Below, in pieces: positions 1 through 6,839 of a stretch of DNA of 7,072 nucleotides. Positions within the stretch are counted from its first letter, which is position 1. Every line of letters begins with the position of its first letter. Under the pieces are notes generated by a model, which saw only the letters and a list, made by a program, of their open reading frames with translations, made no database searches and had not been told where the DNA came from. The stretch is from Sphaerochaeta sp. (GTDB lineage Bacteria > Spirochaetota > Spirochaetia > Sphaerochaetales > Sphaerochaetaceae). The translations under genes were made by a program, and so were the position numbers. The stretch covers positions 1 to 7,072 of the forward strand of contig JALOBD010000112.1 in NCBI GenBank assembly GCA_023228445.1. Reading direction: 5' to 3'.

Positions 1-1240
1 CACACTCCACCGAACAGTAGGCAAGGCGGAGGGTGACATCGGCGATGTTGATGCACCCCACCTGGTAGTGCTCCAAGAGGTGGCGCCTGAGCACCTCGGC
101 GCTGCCCTTGGTCTTGAAGGCCATGAAGTAGCCGCTGTTGAAGGGGTGGGGTATGAGCAGGTCGTTGCCCTCATGCTTCTTCAACGCCGCTCTCAGTACA
201 TCATAGCGCCTCTTCATCTCATTGAACACCGCCTGCTTGTCCGCTGCATAGCGAGGCCCGTTCTGCATCGCCTCGACCAGTAGCGACTGGCCGGGTTTGT
301 CGCAGTTGGAGACGGTGGAGCGGATGATGCCCAGCGTGCGTCGATTGAGAGCATCGAGGTGCTCGTCGGTGAGCGCCTTTGAGCCGTAGGTTACGAACCC
401 GATGCGAAAGCCCCAGACCAGCTCCTCCTTCGTCGCCGCATCGCACTTGACGGCGAAGATATTCTGATGGGCATCACAGAGGGCCGCAAAGAGACTCTCC
501 TTTGCCGTCTCCTCTTCAAAGAAGAGGCCAAAGTATGCGTCATCGGTGATGACCATGAGCTTGATCCCCTCCTCGGCCAGCGTGACCAGCGCAGTGACGA
601 TGGCCTGCATATCGGCCTTGCTCGGTGTATAGCCGGTAGGGTTGTTGGGAAAGTTCAAGAGCAGGCGCGCCCGACGCGAGGGAATCGAGCGCAGCGCGCT
701 CACCATCGCCTCGACATTGAACCCTCCCGCTTCATTGTAGAGGGGGAAGCTCACCATCTCCCCTCCCTGTTGGTGGACGTAGATCAACTCGTAGTTGTCC
801 CACGCCAGGTCGGGTACGACAAGGGTATCGCCTGCCTGGAAGAAGAGCATGGCGATGATCGAGAGGCCGTGGGTGAGTCCGGCGGTGACAATCGGCAAGC
901 TGAAGCGCTTGCCGGCAAGCGATGGATTCTTCTTGACCATCTCCTCCTTCCACAAGGCCCTCAGGCGTGCATCTCCGCCACCGGGGGCGTAGGCGAAGAT
1001 GTCTGCAGGCCGGAAGGAGGCGGTATCGAACTTATTGTAGATGTCGGAGAGGTGCATCGGCTGCCCGCCGCTGGTGGACATGCCCACCGTGGCGTTGAAG
1101 CGTTTTGCTTGTGACCCGGCCTCAGCGGCTTGGGCGACGATTCCCTTGGGAAAGAAAATCCTCCGCCCGATGTCACTCTGCATGACATCGACGATGGTCC
1201 CCTTCAACACTGCATTGAGTTCGACGGCTAATGGGTGCAT
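1..1240 (-). CDS. Class I/II (fold-type I) PLP-dependent aminotransferase, 3' end outside window
   Basis: The visible 413 residues belong to the aspartate/aromatic aminotransferase superfamily, cytosolic enzymes that move an amino group between an amino acid and a 2-oxo acid using pyridoxal phosphate. Landmarks in order are an N-terminal GGQPM segment (about residues 58-62), NFPNNPTGY (196-204, cofactor/substrate asparagine), TDDAY (232-236, the aspartate that pairs with the pyridine nitrogen and the tyrosine near O3'), the Schiff-base lysine K271 followed by WGFRIGF (276-282), and LRLAYCS (404-410), whose R405 matches the arginine that binds the substrate carboxylate. All catalytic positions therefore look intact. 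The substrate cannot be named; aspartate and aromatic amino acids are both possible. The ATG at 1240 is chosen because a GAGGAGGA SD site lies 6 nt upstream. The frame runs off the left edge without a stop; typical family length suggests little is missing. It lies 56 bp downstream of ligA in the same direction. Confidence 0.92.
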   Translation of the reverse strand, partial: MHPLAVELNAVLKGTIVDVMQSDIGRRIFFPKGIVAQAAEAGSQAKRFNATVGMSTSGGQPMHLSDIYNKFDTASFRPADIFAYAPGGGDARLRALWKEEMVKKNPSLAGKRFSLPIVTAGLTHGLSIIAMLFFQAGDTLVVPDLAWDNYELIYVHQQGGEMVSFPLYNEAGGFNVEAMVSALRSIPSRRARLLLNFPNNPTGYTPSKADMQAIVTALVTLAEEGIKLMVITDDAYFGLFFEEETAKESLFAALCDAHQNIFAVKCDAATKEELVWGFRIGFVTYGSKALTDEHLDALNRRTLGIIRSTVSNCDKPGQSLLVEAMQNGPRYAADKQAVFNEMKRRYDVLRAALKKHEGNDLLIPHPFNSGYFMAFKTKGSAEVLRRHLLEHYQVGCINIADVTLRLAYCSVEC

Positions 1241-1246
1241 GGCATA

Positions 1247-1254
1247 TCCTCCTC
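1247..1254 (-). promoter_or_regulatory. Strong ribosome binding site of the aminotransferase gene
   Basis: The minus strand reads GAGGAGGA, with six bases before the ATG at 1240. This near-perfect anti-SD match fixes the aminotransferase start and contrasts with the ligA start, which has no SD. Confidence 0.85.
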
Positions 1255-1266
1255 ACATACCCTTAC

Positions 1267-1295
1267 TATATACATGGATTCTTAGGGAAAGTCAC
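1267..1295 (-). promoter_or_regulatory. Candidate sigma-70 type promoter for the aminotransferase gene
   Basis: On the minus strand GTGACT (1295-1290, 4 of 6 to TTGACA) is followed after 17 bp by TATATA (1272-1267); an overlapping TATAGT (1270-1265) is another possible -10. Initiation about 7 nt downstream, near 1260, would leave a leader of about 20 nt that just includes the SD site at 1254-1247. This good geometry supports the call, but the hexamers are only moderate. Read-through from ligA is an equally simple explanation for expression. Confidence 0.4.
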
Positions 1296-1296
1296 G

Positions 1297-3375
1297 TCAA
1301 AAGAGCTCTCCTTGCTCTTTTGCCAAATTTTTATCCTCTTTGTTGAGCAATGAGATAAAAGTCTCTTCATCAACGATGGTCACACCGTGCTCGAGGGCGC
1401 GCGCCCGCTTGCTCCCCCCACCCGCCCCGGCAAGCAGGTGGGTCGTCTTGGAGGTGACCGAACCGGTCGTCCGCCCGCCCCTCGCCTCCACCTCATCCAT
1501 CGCCTTGGAGCGGGGGTTGAAGTGCTCGAAACTACCGGTGACGCACCATACCTGGCCGGCAAAACGCTGGTCATCACCCGTCTCGTGCCTGGCCTCCTCC
1601 ATCGAGAGGCCCAGCTCGGCCAAGGATGCGATCCGACGCCGCATCGCCTCGTCGGTGAGCGAGGCGATGTACACCTCGGCGCTGCGCTCTCCGATCTGCT
1701 TGATGGAGACGAGGCGTTCGGTGTCGTTGGCATCGGCAACGGCGAGCAGCTTCTCCATCGAGTCGAGACCCGCCTCGATGAGCACCTGTGCCCCCTTCTT
1801 GCCCAGCTCGGGGATGCCGAGAGCGACGAGCACCGTGCGGAATGGGCGCGTCTTGCTCTCGTCGACCCCTGCCCTGATGAGGGCGATCTTCCGCTCCCCG
1901 AAGCCCGGCTGGCCGCCGAGGACCGCCTCGTAGTCGATGCGGTAGATGTCGTCAATGTCAGCGAGCACACCCAGTTCCATGAGGGTGGCGATGGTCTCCG
2001 GTCCAAAGTTCTCGATGTCCATGCCCCCCTTGCCGGCGAAGAACTCGATGCGCCCTCGCACTTGGGCCGGACAGTGGACGTTGGGGCAGAAGGTGTGTGC
2101 CCCACCCTTGACGAGGGCGGTATGACAGACCGGGCAGTGGGTGGGCACCTGCCAGATGGCAGCCCCCTCACCCTTCTCCAAGACCCGCTCTACCGCGGGA
2201 ATCACATCACCGCGACGGGAGATCTCCACCGTATCGCCCACGCCGAGCTCGAGCATCGCGATGTAGTCCTGGTTGTGCAGCGTGACGTTGCTGATCGTCG
2301 AGCCGGCCAGTTGCACCGGCTTCAGGCGGGCCACCGGCGTGATCCGCCCGCTGCGCCCGACCTGTACGTCAATCCCTTCCACGACCGTCTCGGCCTGTGG
2401 GGACTCGAACTTGTATGCCATCGCCCAGCGGGGGTGGTGACCGGTGTAGCCCAGACGCTGGCGCGCCTCGATGGAGTTTACCTTGGCAACCAGCCCATCG
2501 ATTTCATAGGCCAGACAACCACGTCGCCCCGTCTCCTCCTCGATGAAGGAGGCCAAATCCTCGAAGCTGGCACCAATGCCGGTGATGTTGGCCTGCTGCA
2601 ACTCCGCCGCAGCGCGTTCTTTGTCACTGTGAAAGTAGGCGAGATTCTTGTTCAGAGGAAAGCCCCACCGCGCGAGCTGGCTGAGAATCTCGAGATGGGT
2701 CTCCCCCGATCCCTCCCAAAACCCCTCGTAGACGAAGATCTCAAGCGGAATCATGGCCACCTCGCGACTCTTGATGCGCCGGATGGTACCGGCAGCGAGG
2801 TTGCGTGGGTTGGCATAGGGGGTCTCCATCTGAGCGTTGAGCGATGCGAAGGAGGCTTTGGGCAGGTAGATCTCCCCGCGTACCGCCACCGCGACGGTGG
2901 TGGGAATCGACAGCGGCACGCTGGCGATGGTCTTCACGTTCTCCGTCACATCGTTGCCGACAAACCCATTGCCCCGGGTCACCGCCCGGTCGAGCAAGCC
3001 GTCTTCGTAGTAGAGGACAATCGAGATCCCGTCGATCTTCTCCTCGATGACGATGCCCACCTCGCTCTCCCCCTTCTTTTCAGTCTTCTCGATCCACTGC
3101 AACAGCTCGAAGGCGGTGTACGCCTTGTCCAGGGAGAGGACGGGGATGGTGTGTTCGCGTTCGGCAAGCGAGGTGTCCAGGTCACTGCCCACCCGCTGTG
3201 TCGGACTGTCTGCTCTCCGCAGTTCAGGGTGGGCGGCCTCCAGGGCGAGCAGGCGATCGAAGAGACGGTCGTACTCGAGGTCGCTGACCTGGCTGTGACC
3301 ATCTACGTAGTAGGAGCGCTGGTACTCGGCCAAACGGGCGACCAGGTCCATGATCTCGGCATTGGCACTGTTCAT
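1297..3375 (-). CDS. ligA: NAD+-dependent DNA ligase LigA
   Basis: This is the essential bacterial ligase that seals nicks between Okazaki fragments and in repair, using NAD+ to adenylate itself. From the ATG at 3375 the protein has 692 residues, close to the usual 660-700. Domain Ia (about 1-65) shows the YY pair at 22-23 and SDLEYDRL (31-38). The nucleotidyltransferase motif EKIDG gives the adenylated lysine K113, and EIDGLVAKV (291-299) is a later adenylation motif. The OB fold follows (VGRSGRITPVA, 339-349). A four-cysteine zinc finger is complete (C414, C417, C430, C435), then the helix-hairpin-helix region (about 450-590) and a C-terminal BRCT domain (about 603-680). The frame is open 16 codons further upstream to an ATG at 3423. 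That extension would be translated through a good promoter and lacks family similarity, so the ATG at 3375 is preferred; ATG 3351 is an alternative. No SD precedes 3375. It is divergent from the redox module and upstream of the aminotransferase. Confidence 0.97.
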   Translation of the reverse strand: MNSANAEIMDLVARLAEYQRSYYVDGHSQVSDLEYDRLFDRLLALEAAHPELRRADSPTQRVGSDLDTSLAEREHTIPVLSLDKAYTAFELLQWIEKTEKKGESEVGIVIEEKIDGISIVLYYEDGLLDRAVTRGNGFVGNDVTENVKTIASVPLSIPTTVAVAVRGEIYLPKASFASLNAQMETPYANPRNLAAGTIRRIKSREVAMIPLEIFVYEGFWEGSGETHLEILSQLARWGFPLNKNLAYFHSDKERAAAELQQANITGIGASFEDLASFIEEETGRRGCLAYEIDGLVAKVNSIEARQRLGYTGHHPRWAMAYKFESPQAETVVEGIDVQVGRSGRITPVARLKPVQLAGSTISNVTLHNQDYIAMLELGVGDTVEISRRGDVIPAVERVLEKGEGAAIWQVPTHCPVCHTALVKGGAHTFCPNVHCPAQVRGRIEFFAGKGGMDIENFGPETIATLMELGVLADIDDIYRIDYEAVLGGQPGFGERKIALIRAGVDESKTRPFRTVLVALGIPELGKKGAQVLIEAGLDSMEKLLAVADANDTERLVSIKQIGERSAEVYIASLTDEAMRRRIASLAELGLSMEEARHETGDDQRFAGQVWCVTGSFEHFNPRSKAMDEVEARGGRTTGSVTSKTTHLLAGAGGGSKRARALEHGVTIVDEETFISLLNKEDKNLAKEQGELF
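1298..1322 (-). terminator. Perfect hairpin over the ligA stop codon, possible weak terminator
   Basis: Positions 1298-1306 and 1314-1322 form a perfect 9-bp inverted repeat (CAAAAGAGC and GCTCTTTTG) around a 7-nt loop. It covers the last ligA codons and part of its TGA stop (1299-1297). On the minus strand the stem's GAGC/GCTC core is followed by only four T residues, which are themselves inside the stem, so it would be at best a weak or partial intrinsic terminator. It could instead protect the ligA 3' end or be chance. Confidence 0.3.
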
Positions 3376-3381
3376 GAGCCA

Positions 3382-3411
3382 ATTGTATGCGTTTGGGCGA
3401 GCAGATTGCAA
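3382..3411 (-). promoter_or_regulatory. Candidate ligA promoter, predicted to give a leaderless mRNA
   Basis: On the minus strand TTGCAA (3411-3406) and TACAAT (3387-3382) are separated by 18 bp; each hexamer is a good match to the sigma-70 consensus. Only six bases lie between the -10 box and the A of the ATG at 3375, so transcription would start at or within a base or two of the start codon. This agrees with the absence of any SD site before that ATG. If the true start is the ATG at 3351, the leader would instead be about 24 nt, still without a clear SD. Confidence 0.55.
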
Positions 3412-3422
3412 GAACCTACGCA

Positions 3423-3451
3423 TTGCCTTGATCAGAAGTGCGTGGTATCGT
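3423..3451 (+). promoter_or_regulatory. Candidate promoter of the redox operon
   Basis: TTGCCT (3423-3428) and TATCGT (3446-3451) lie 17 bp apart, each matching 4 of 6 consensus bases. Initiation near 3458 would leave a leader of about 17 nt containing the GAGG SD at 3465-3468. The -35 boxes of this promoter and of the divergent ligA promoter are only 11 bp apart, so polymerases or a regulator bound here could affect both directions. No convincing operator palindrome is seen. Match quality is modest. Confidence 0.4.
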
Positions 3452-3474
3452 TTGGACTACGAACGAGGTTCACA

Positions 3475-5418
3475 GTGACTGAGAAACGACCCCCCATCCC
3501 TCAGCTCGGCACGCTCACCGGCCTGATTGTCCGCACGACGGTCGAGCGCGGCAAGATACGCCATATCACGCTGCCGACGCTCGACAACCGCTTCACCGTG
3601 GTCGGCACGAGGGATATCGGGGGTACCAACCGCGTCAAGGCGTTGGTCAACTCCCTGCCACTCTTCACCTCTTCGACGGTCTCCTACAAGGGTCAGCCGG
3701 TATTGGCCATCTTTGGGCCGGACAGCGAATCCATCGAGTTGGCCGCCCGAGAGGTGGTCATCGAGTACGATGAGGACGAAGAGCAGAACGACCGGAGTGC
3801 CACCCCATACACCTGGGCCTTCGGTTCCCTGGAGGAGGCAAGCAGTGTCGAGGGGGTGCTGAGCATCGAGCGCACCTACCGCTACGGCGAGGTCGATACG
3901 GTGAACAACACCCTCAGCCGCATCACAGCCGAGCTCATTGGCGGAGACCTGCACATCACGCTGCCCACCCAGTGGCCGCACCACGTGCGCGAGACGGTGG
4001 CAGAGGTGACCGGACACCCCAAGAAGCGGATCAACATCCACTGCCAGAACTTCCACGCCCCCCACGATGAGATGCTCCTCACCCCGTCGCACCTGGGCGC
4101 CGTGGCAGCGCTGGGGGCGCTGAAGAGCGGGACAGAGGTCCAGATCTTCAGCGTCTTCTCAAGCCGTAGGCCGGATGTGAAGATCCATCGCAAGAGTTGG
4201 TATACCCCCGATGGACGGGTCCATGGAGAGCGGATCGAAGCTGAGGTCGATCAAGGCGCCGCGCTGCTCTTCAGTGATGAGATGGCCAACCACCTCATCG
4301 CCGGCCTTACCCCGATCTACGACCTGACTGCACTCTCAATCTCCATCACCTTCATCACCAGCGCCAAGGAGCCGGCGCACTTCAATGGGGATCTGGGGTA
4401 CAGCGATGCACAGGCGTGTACCGAGACACACTACAACACCATCACCCGGCTCGTCGGCTACAACCCACTCATCTGGCGTCTGAAGTTCATCTGTGACGGG
4501 GGCAGTCATGCCATCAAGACGGAGAAAGGTGCCAAGCTCAAGGAGGTGCTGGAGGAGGTGAGCCAGCGCTCCGGCTTCTTGCGCAAGAGCGCCGCATATG
4601 AGATGCAAGGCCAGATGAAGGTCAAGCTCTCCACCTTCCTCAACTACAGCCGGGGGGCGGCCATCGCCTGCGCACCAGGCATCAGCGGGTTCTCAAGCGA
4701 GTGCCGTCAAATGGTCCAGCAGGCGGTGCAGATCACCCTCAACCCCAACAACAAGGTCGAGGTCAACACCTCGCTGCCCACCACCGGCTCGAGTGCCGAG
4801 GTGTGGAAGGAGATCATCAAGAGTGAGCTGGCCATCGACAAGGGGGACATCACCTTCGCCGAGGATTGCTCCAAAGTCATCGACAGCGGCCCGGTGGTCC
4901 TCTCGGTGGCGATCGGACGGATGCCACAGCAGATCAAGCGGGCCTGTGCGCTCATCAAAGAGAAGCGCTTCGTCCAGCCGTTGCCCATCAGCGAGAGCGT
5001 GCTCACCCCACGCCAAAGCGGCTCCACGGTCGCCCTCTTCACCTCCAACACCTGGGTTGCCATCGCCTTGGAGCTCCAGATCGATGCAATCATGCTCCAA
5101 CCGGTGATCCGGTCGGTGTGGGCCACCATCTCCATGCCCAAGGCCCTCAACGAGCAGATCGTGCGCAACAAGGCCCACCGGTCGATCGTCCGGGCGCTGC
5201 GTGAGGCCGGTGGCGTCCTCACCTACACGAGCAGCTTCACCATCGACATCAAGATCATCGGCGAGGGGGAGCAACTCCCCTCCTCCATCAGCAGCGCGGT
5301 GCGGGCCGCGGTGAACAGCGCCTTCCAGAGTGCCGTCGAACAGGCACTGGGCACTGCGGTGACGAGGTTTCCAATCGACGGAAGTGTGTTGCTCAGCGCC
5401 ATCAAGGGGAAATCATGA
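3475..5418 (+). CDS. Xanthine dehydrogenase/aldehyde oxidase-like large (molybdopterin-type) subunit, strongly diverged
   Basis: This is a 647-residue homologue of the large subunit that holds the molybdenum cofactor in molybdenum hydroxylases; family members are usually about 700-800 residues. Residues 15-100 form the a/b hammerhead domain (VVGTRDIGG 42-50, YKGQPVLAIF 71-80, AAREVVIEYDE 90-100). The first cofactor domain is recognisable by TQWPHHVRETVAEVTG (165-180). The second spans about 390-640, with GEGEQLPSS (596-604) where the family has its GxGE catalytic-glutamate segment. Usual cofactor-binding signatures look absent: the GGxFG loop position reads NFHAPHDEM (192-200), the FRGFG position reads AHFNGDLG (301-308), and the GQG position reads TTGSS (436-440). 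Cofactor binding is therefore doubtful. GTG at 3475 is chosen because GAGG (3465-3468) lies 6 nt upstream and hammerhead similarity begins soon after. The stop overlaps the next gene's ATG as ATGA, indicating one operon and a complex of the three products. Substrate unknown; xanthine oxidation should not be assumed. Confidence 0.85.
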   Translation: MTEKRPPIPQLGTLTGLIVRTTVERGKIRHITLPTLDNRFTVVGTRDIGGTNRVKALVNSLPLFTSSTVSYKGQPVLAIFGPDSESIELAAREVVIEYDEDEEQNDRSATPYTWAFGSLEEASSVEGVLSIERTYRYGEVDTVNNTLSRITAELIGGDLHITLPTQWPHHVRETVAEVTGHPKKRINIHCQNFHAPHDEMLLTPSHLGAVAALGALKSGTEVQIFSVFSSRRPDVKIHRKSWYTPDGRVHGERIEAEVDQGAALLFSDEMANHLIAGLTPIYDLTALSISITFITSAKEPAHFNGDLGYSDAQACTETHYNTITRLVGYNPLIWRLKFICDGGSHAIKTEKGAKLKEVLEEVSQRSGFLRKSAAYEMQGQMKVKLSTFLNYSRGAAIACAPGISGFSSECRQMVQQAVQITLNPNNKVEVNTSLPTTGSSAEVWKEIIKSELAIDKGDITFAEDCSKVIDSGPVVLSVAIGRMPQQIKRACALIKEKRFVQPLPISESVLTPRQSGSTVALFTSNTWVAIALELQIDAIMLQPVIRSVWATISMPKALNEQIVRNKAHRSIVRALREAGGVLTYTSSFTIDIKIIGEGEQLPSSISSAVRAAVNSAFQSAVEQALGTAVTRFPIDGSVLLSAIKGKS

Positions 5419-5945
5419 AGATAGAGTGCACCATCGACGGCAAGGCCCTCACCCTCTCGGTCAACTCCAACAAACCCCTCTCCTTGATCCTCATGGAGGA
5501 TTTGGAGAACCAGAGCCTGACCAGCTACTGCCGGGGCAACGCCTGCGGCAACTGCATCGTGATGGTCAACGACGAGGCGGTCCTCAGCTGCCTGGTCCCC
5601 GCATTCCGTATCAGGGGGGCGAAGATCAGGACCTTTGAGAACTATCAGCGCAGCCGCCAATACCGGGATATCGAACGGGCGTACAAGGCCACCGGGAGCA
5701 GACCGTGCCCCGCCTGCTTCAACGCCCGCTCGATGATCATCGAGTCGATCCTCCAAGATCTCAGCAGCTCCAACAAACAACACGCCACAGCCCCACTGGC
5801 CAAGGATGTGAAACTGGACAAGGAGAAGATAATCCGGGAGCTGAGTTTGAACACCTGCCAATGCATGGACATGGCCGAGCTCATCCAGATTGTCGAAGTT
5901 GCCTTGGGGTACCGCAACAGGAGGCGCCGTGTACGAAGGAGTTAG
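5415..5945 (+). CDS. Two-cluster [2Fe-2S] electron-transfer subunit of the XDH-like complex
   Basis: This 176-residue protein is the iron-sulfur subunit that would pass electrons between the large subunit and the FAD subunit. The N-terminal plant-ferredoxin-type domain carries C39, C44 and C47 in YCRGNACGNC (38-47) and C59 in LSCL, exactly the family spacing. The C-terminal four-helix domain carries C98 and C101 (PCPAC) and C148 and C150 (CQC), so ligands for both clusters are present. It is unusual in three ways. The family's CGxC(T)PG reads CPACFNA, its CRCTGY reads CQCMDM, and the segment between the two cysteine pairs has 46 residues where about 31 is usual; the extra part is rich in Ser, Asn, Gln and Lys (about 117-138). 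The tail is very basic (RNRRRRVRRS, 167-176) and overlaps the next gene. The ATG overlaps the upstream stop, with AAGGGGA (5404-5410) as SD. Confidence 0.93.
   Translation: MKIECTIDGKALTLSVNSNKPLSLILMEDLENQSLTSYCRGNACGNCIVMVNDEAVLSCLVPAFRIRGAKIRTFENYQRSRQYRDIERAYKATGSRPCPACFNARSMIIESILQDLSSSNKQHATAPLAKDVKLDKEKIIRELSLNTCQCMDMAELIQIVEVALGYRNRRRRVRRS
5919..5924 (+). promoter_or_regulatory. SD site of the FAD-subunit gene, embedded in the [2Fe-2S] gene
   Basis: AGGAGG sits 4 nt before the GTG at 5929 and supports that start over the in-frame TTG at 5890. In the upstream frame the same six bases are two AGG arginine codons of the basic tail, so the signal and the coding sequence are superimposed. 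Confidence 0.7.
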
Positions 5946-6813
5946 ATCCCCACTTGTCTATACCCCCCGCTCGATCGGGGAGTTCTCCACCATCATCTTC
6001 CGCCACCCCCAGGCGATCCTCTGGGCGGGCGGCACCCACCTTATGGCGAGCCCCGACTACTACCCCAGCGAGGCGAGGGATGGGATCATCGACCTCGCCT
6101 TCATGGATGAGCTGAAACGGATCACCCGCAACGACCGCTACGTCGAGATCGGGGCGATGGTCACCGCCCGTCAGTTGCTCAGCGCAGGCAGGCTGCTCCT
6201 CCCCCCGATCCTCCAGCAGACACTGCGCTCGATGGGTACTCAGATCGTGCGCCGCCAGGTGACCGTCGGCGGCTCGCTGTGCATCAGCGACGCGCGCCTC
6301 TCCCTTTCCACCACCCTGGCGATCTTGAGCGCCAGCGCCGAGGTGAAGCGCTACGACCAGGGCAAGGTCACCACCGTCTGGATTCCGGTGGCAAAGCTCT
6401 ACGACAAGGAGGGCAAGCTGAACCTCGGGTCCAAGAGCGCACTCTTGACCCGCATCCGCATCGGTCTGGAGTTCGGCGACTTCCAACGCTTCGTGGTCTT
6501 CGGCGACCCTATCCGAAAGAGCGACGAGTGTGGTATAGTGGCGCTTCATGCAAAGCGGGAACAAAACGGGCTCTCAAAGGTCCAGTTCTGCGTCACGTTC
6601 CCCCGCAAGGCATTCCACATCAGCAAGGACCTGGAGTCCAAGCTGTCGGGTTCGGCGTTGCCGATTCATCCTGAGAAGGTCAACATGCTCAGCCATGAGC
6701 TGGTGGCTGAATTGACTAAGATGCACAGCACGATCAGCGATCTGCAGCTTGAACGGGCCAGACGGATCTTCGAATCCTTCCTCCACGACCTGAACAGCCA
6801 ATCGCTCTCCTAG
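5929..6813 (+). CDS. FAD-binding subunit of the XDH-like complex (CoxM/XdhB-type)
   Basis: This 294-residue protein matches the flavoprotein subunit of molybdenum hydroxylases, normally about 280-295 residues, which accepts electrons from the [2Fe-2S] clusters and hands them to NAD+ or another acceptor. The N-terminal FAD domain shows LWAGGTHLMA (31-40), matching the family AGGTDL motif, and IGAMVTARQLL (74-84). VTVGGSLCIS (111-120) matches the second flavin loop, usually TxGGNxA. The region after about residue 185 (FVVFGDPIRKSDE) corresponds to the CO-dehydrogenase-flavoprotein C-terminal domain but is less conserved. GTG 5929 is preferred because of the AGGAGG just upstream and because similarity begins soon after; a TTG at 5890 would add 13 residues that look like read-through. 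It overlaps the [2Fe-2S] gene by 17 bp. It ends 26 bp before dnaE with no terminator-like hairpin. Electron acceptor unknown. Confidence 0.9.
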   Translation: MYEGVRSPLVYTPRSIGEFSTIIFRHPQAILWAGGTHLMASPDYYPSEARDGIIDLAFMDELKRITRNDRYVEIGAMVTARQLLSAGRLLLPPILQQTLRSMGTQIVRRQVTVGGSLCISDARLSLSTTLAILSASAEVKRYDQGKVTTVWIPVAKLYDKEGKLNLGSKSALLTRIRIGLEFGDFQRFVVFGDPIRKSDECGIVALHAKREQNGLSKVQFCVTFPRKAFHISKDLESKLSGSALPIHPEKVNMLSHELVAELTKMHSTISDLQLERARRIFESFLHDLNSQSLS

Positions 6814-6839
6814 CGGTGCAATATTATGATAGGGGTTCT

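Noticed and set aside
467..1114. Plus-strand open frame across the aminotransferase gene
   Set aside because: It is antisense to an aminotransferase with all catalytic motifs, and no domain or SD is seen.
3376..3423. N-terminal extension of LigA by 16 residues to the ATG at 3423
   Set aside because: It lacks LigA family similarity, contains the best promoter of the region, and gives a protein longer than usual.
1387..3474. A very long open stretch on the plus strand, antisense to ligA and in frame with the large redox subunit
   Set aside because: It mirrors the ligA codons on the opposite strand and lacks any recognisable domain; GC-rich codon bias suppresses stops. The real gene starts at the GTG at 3475, where hammerhead-type similarity and an SD begin.
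5223..5861. Minus-strand open frame opposite the end of the large subunit and the [2Fe-2S] gene
   Set aside because: No recognisable motif, and it is fully covered by well-supported plus-strand genes with intact cysteine motifs.
5890..5928. TTG start at 5890 for the FAD subunit
   Set aside because: The GTG at 5929 has AGGAGG just upstream and gives the normal family length; the extra 13 residues resemble no FAD-subunit N-terminus.
6822..6830. TATTAT/TATGAT as a -10 box for dnaE
   Set aside because: No acceptable -35 lies 16-18 bp upstream, and a start 6-7 nt downstream would cut off the AGGGG SD used by the ATG at 6840.
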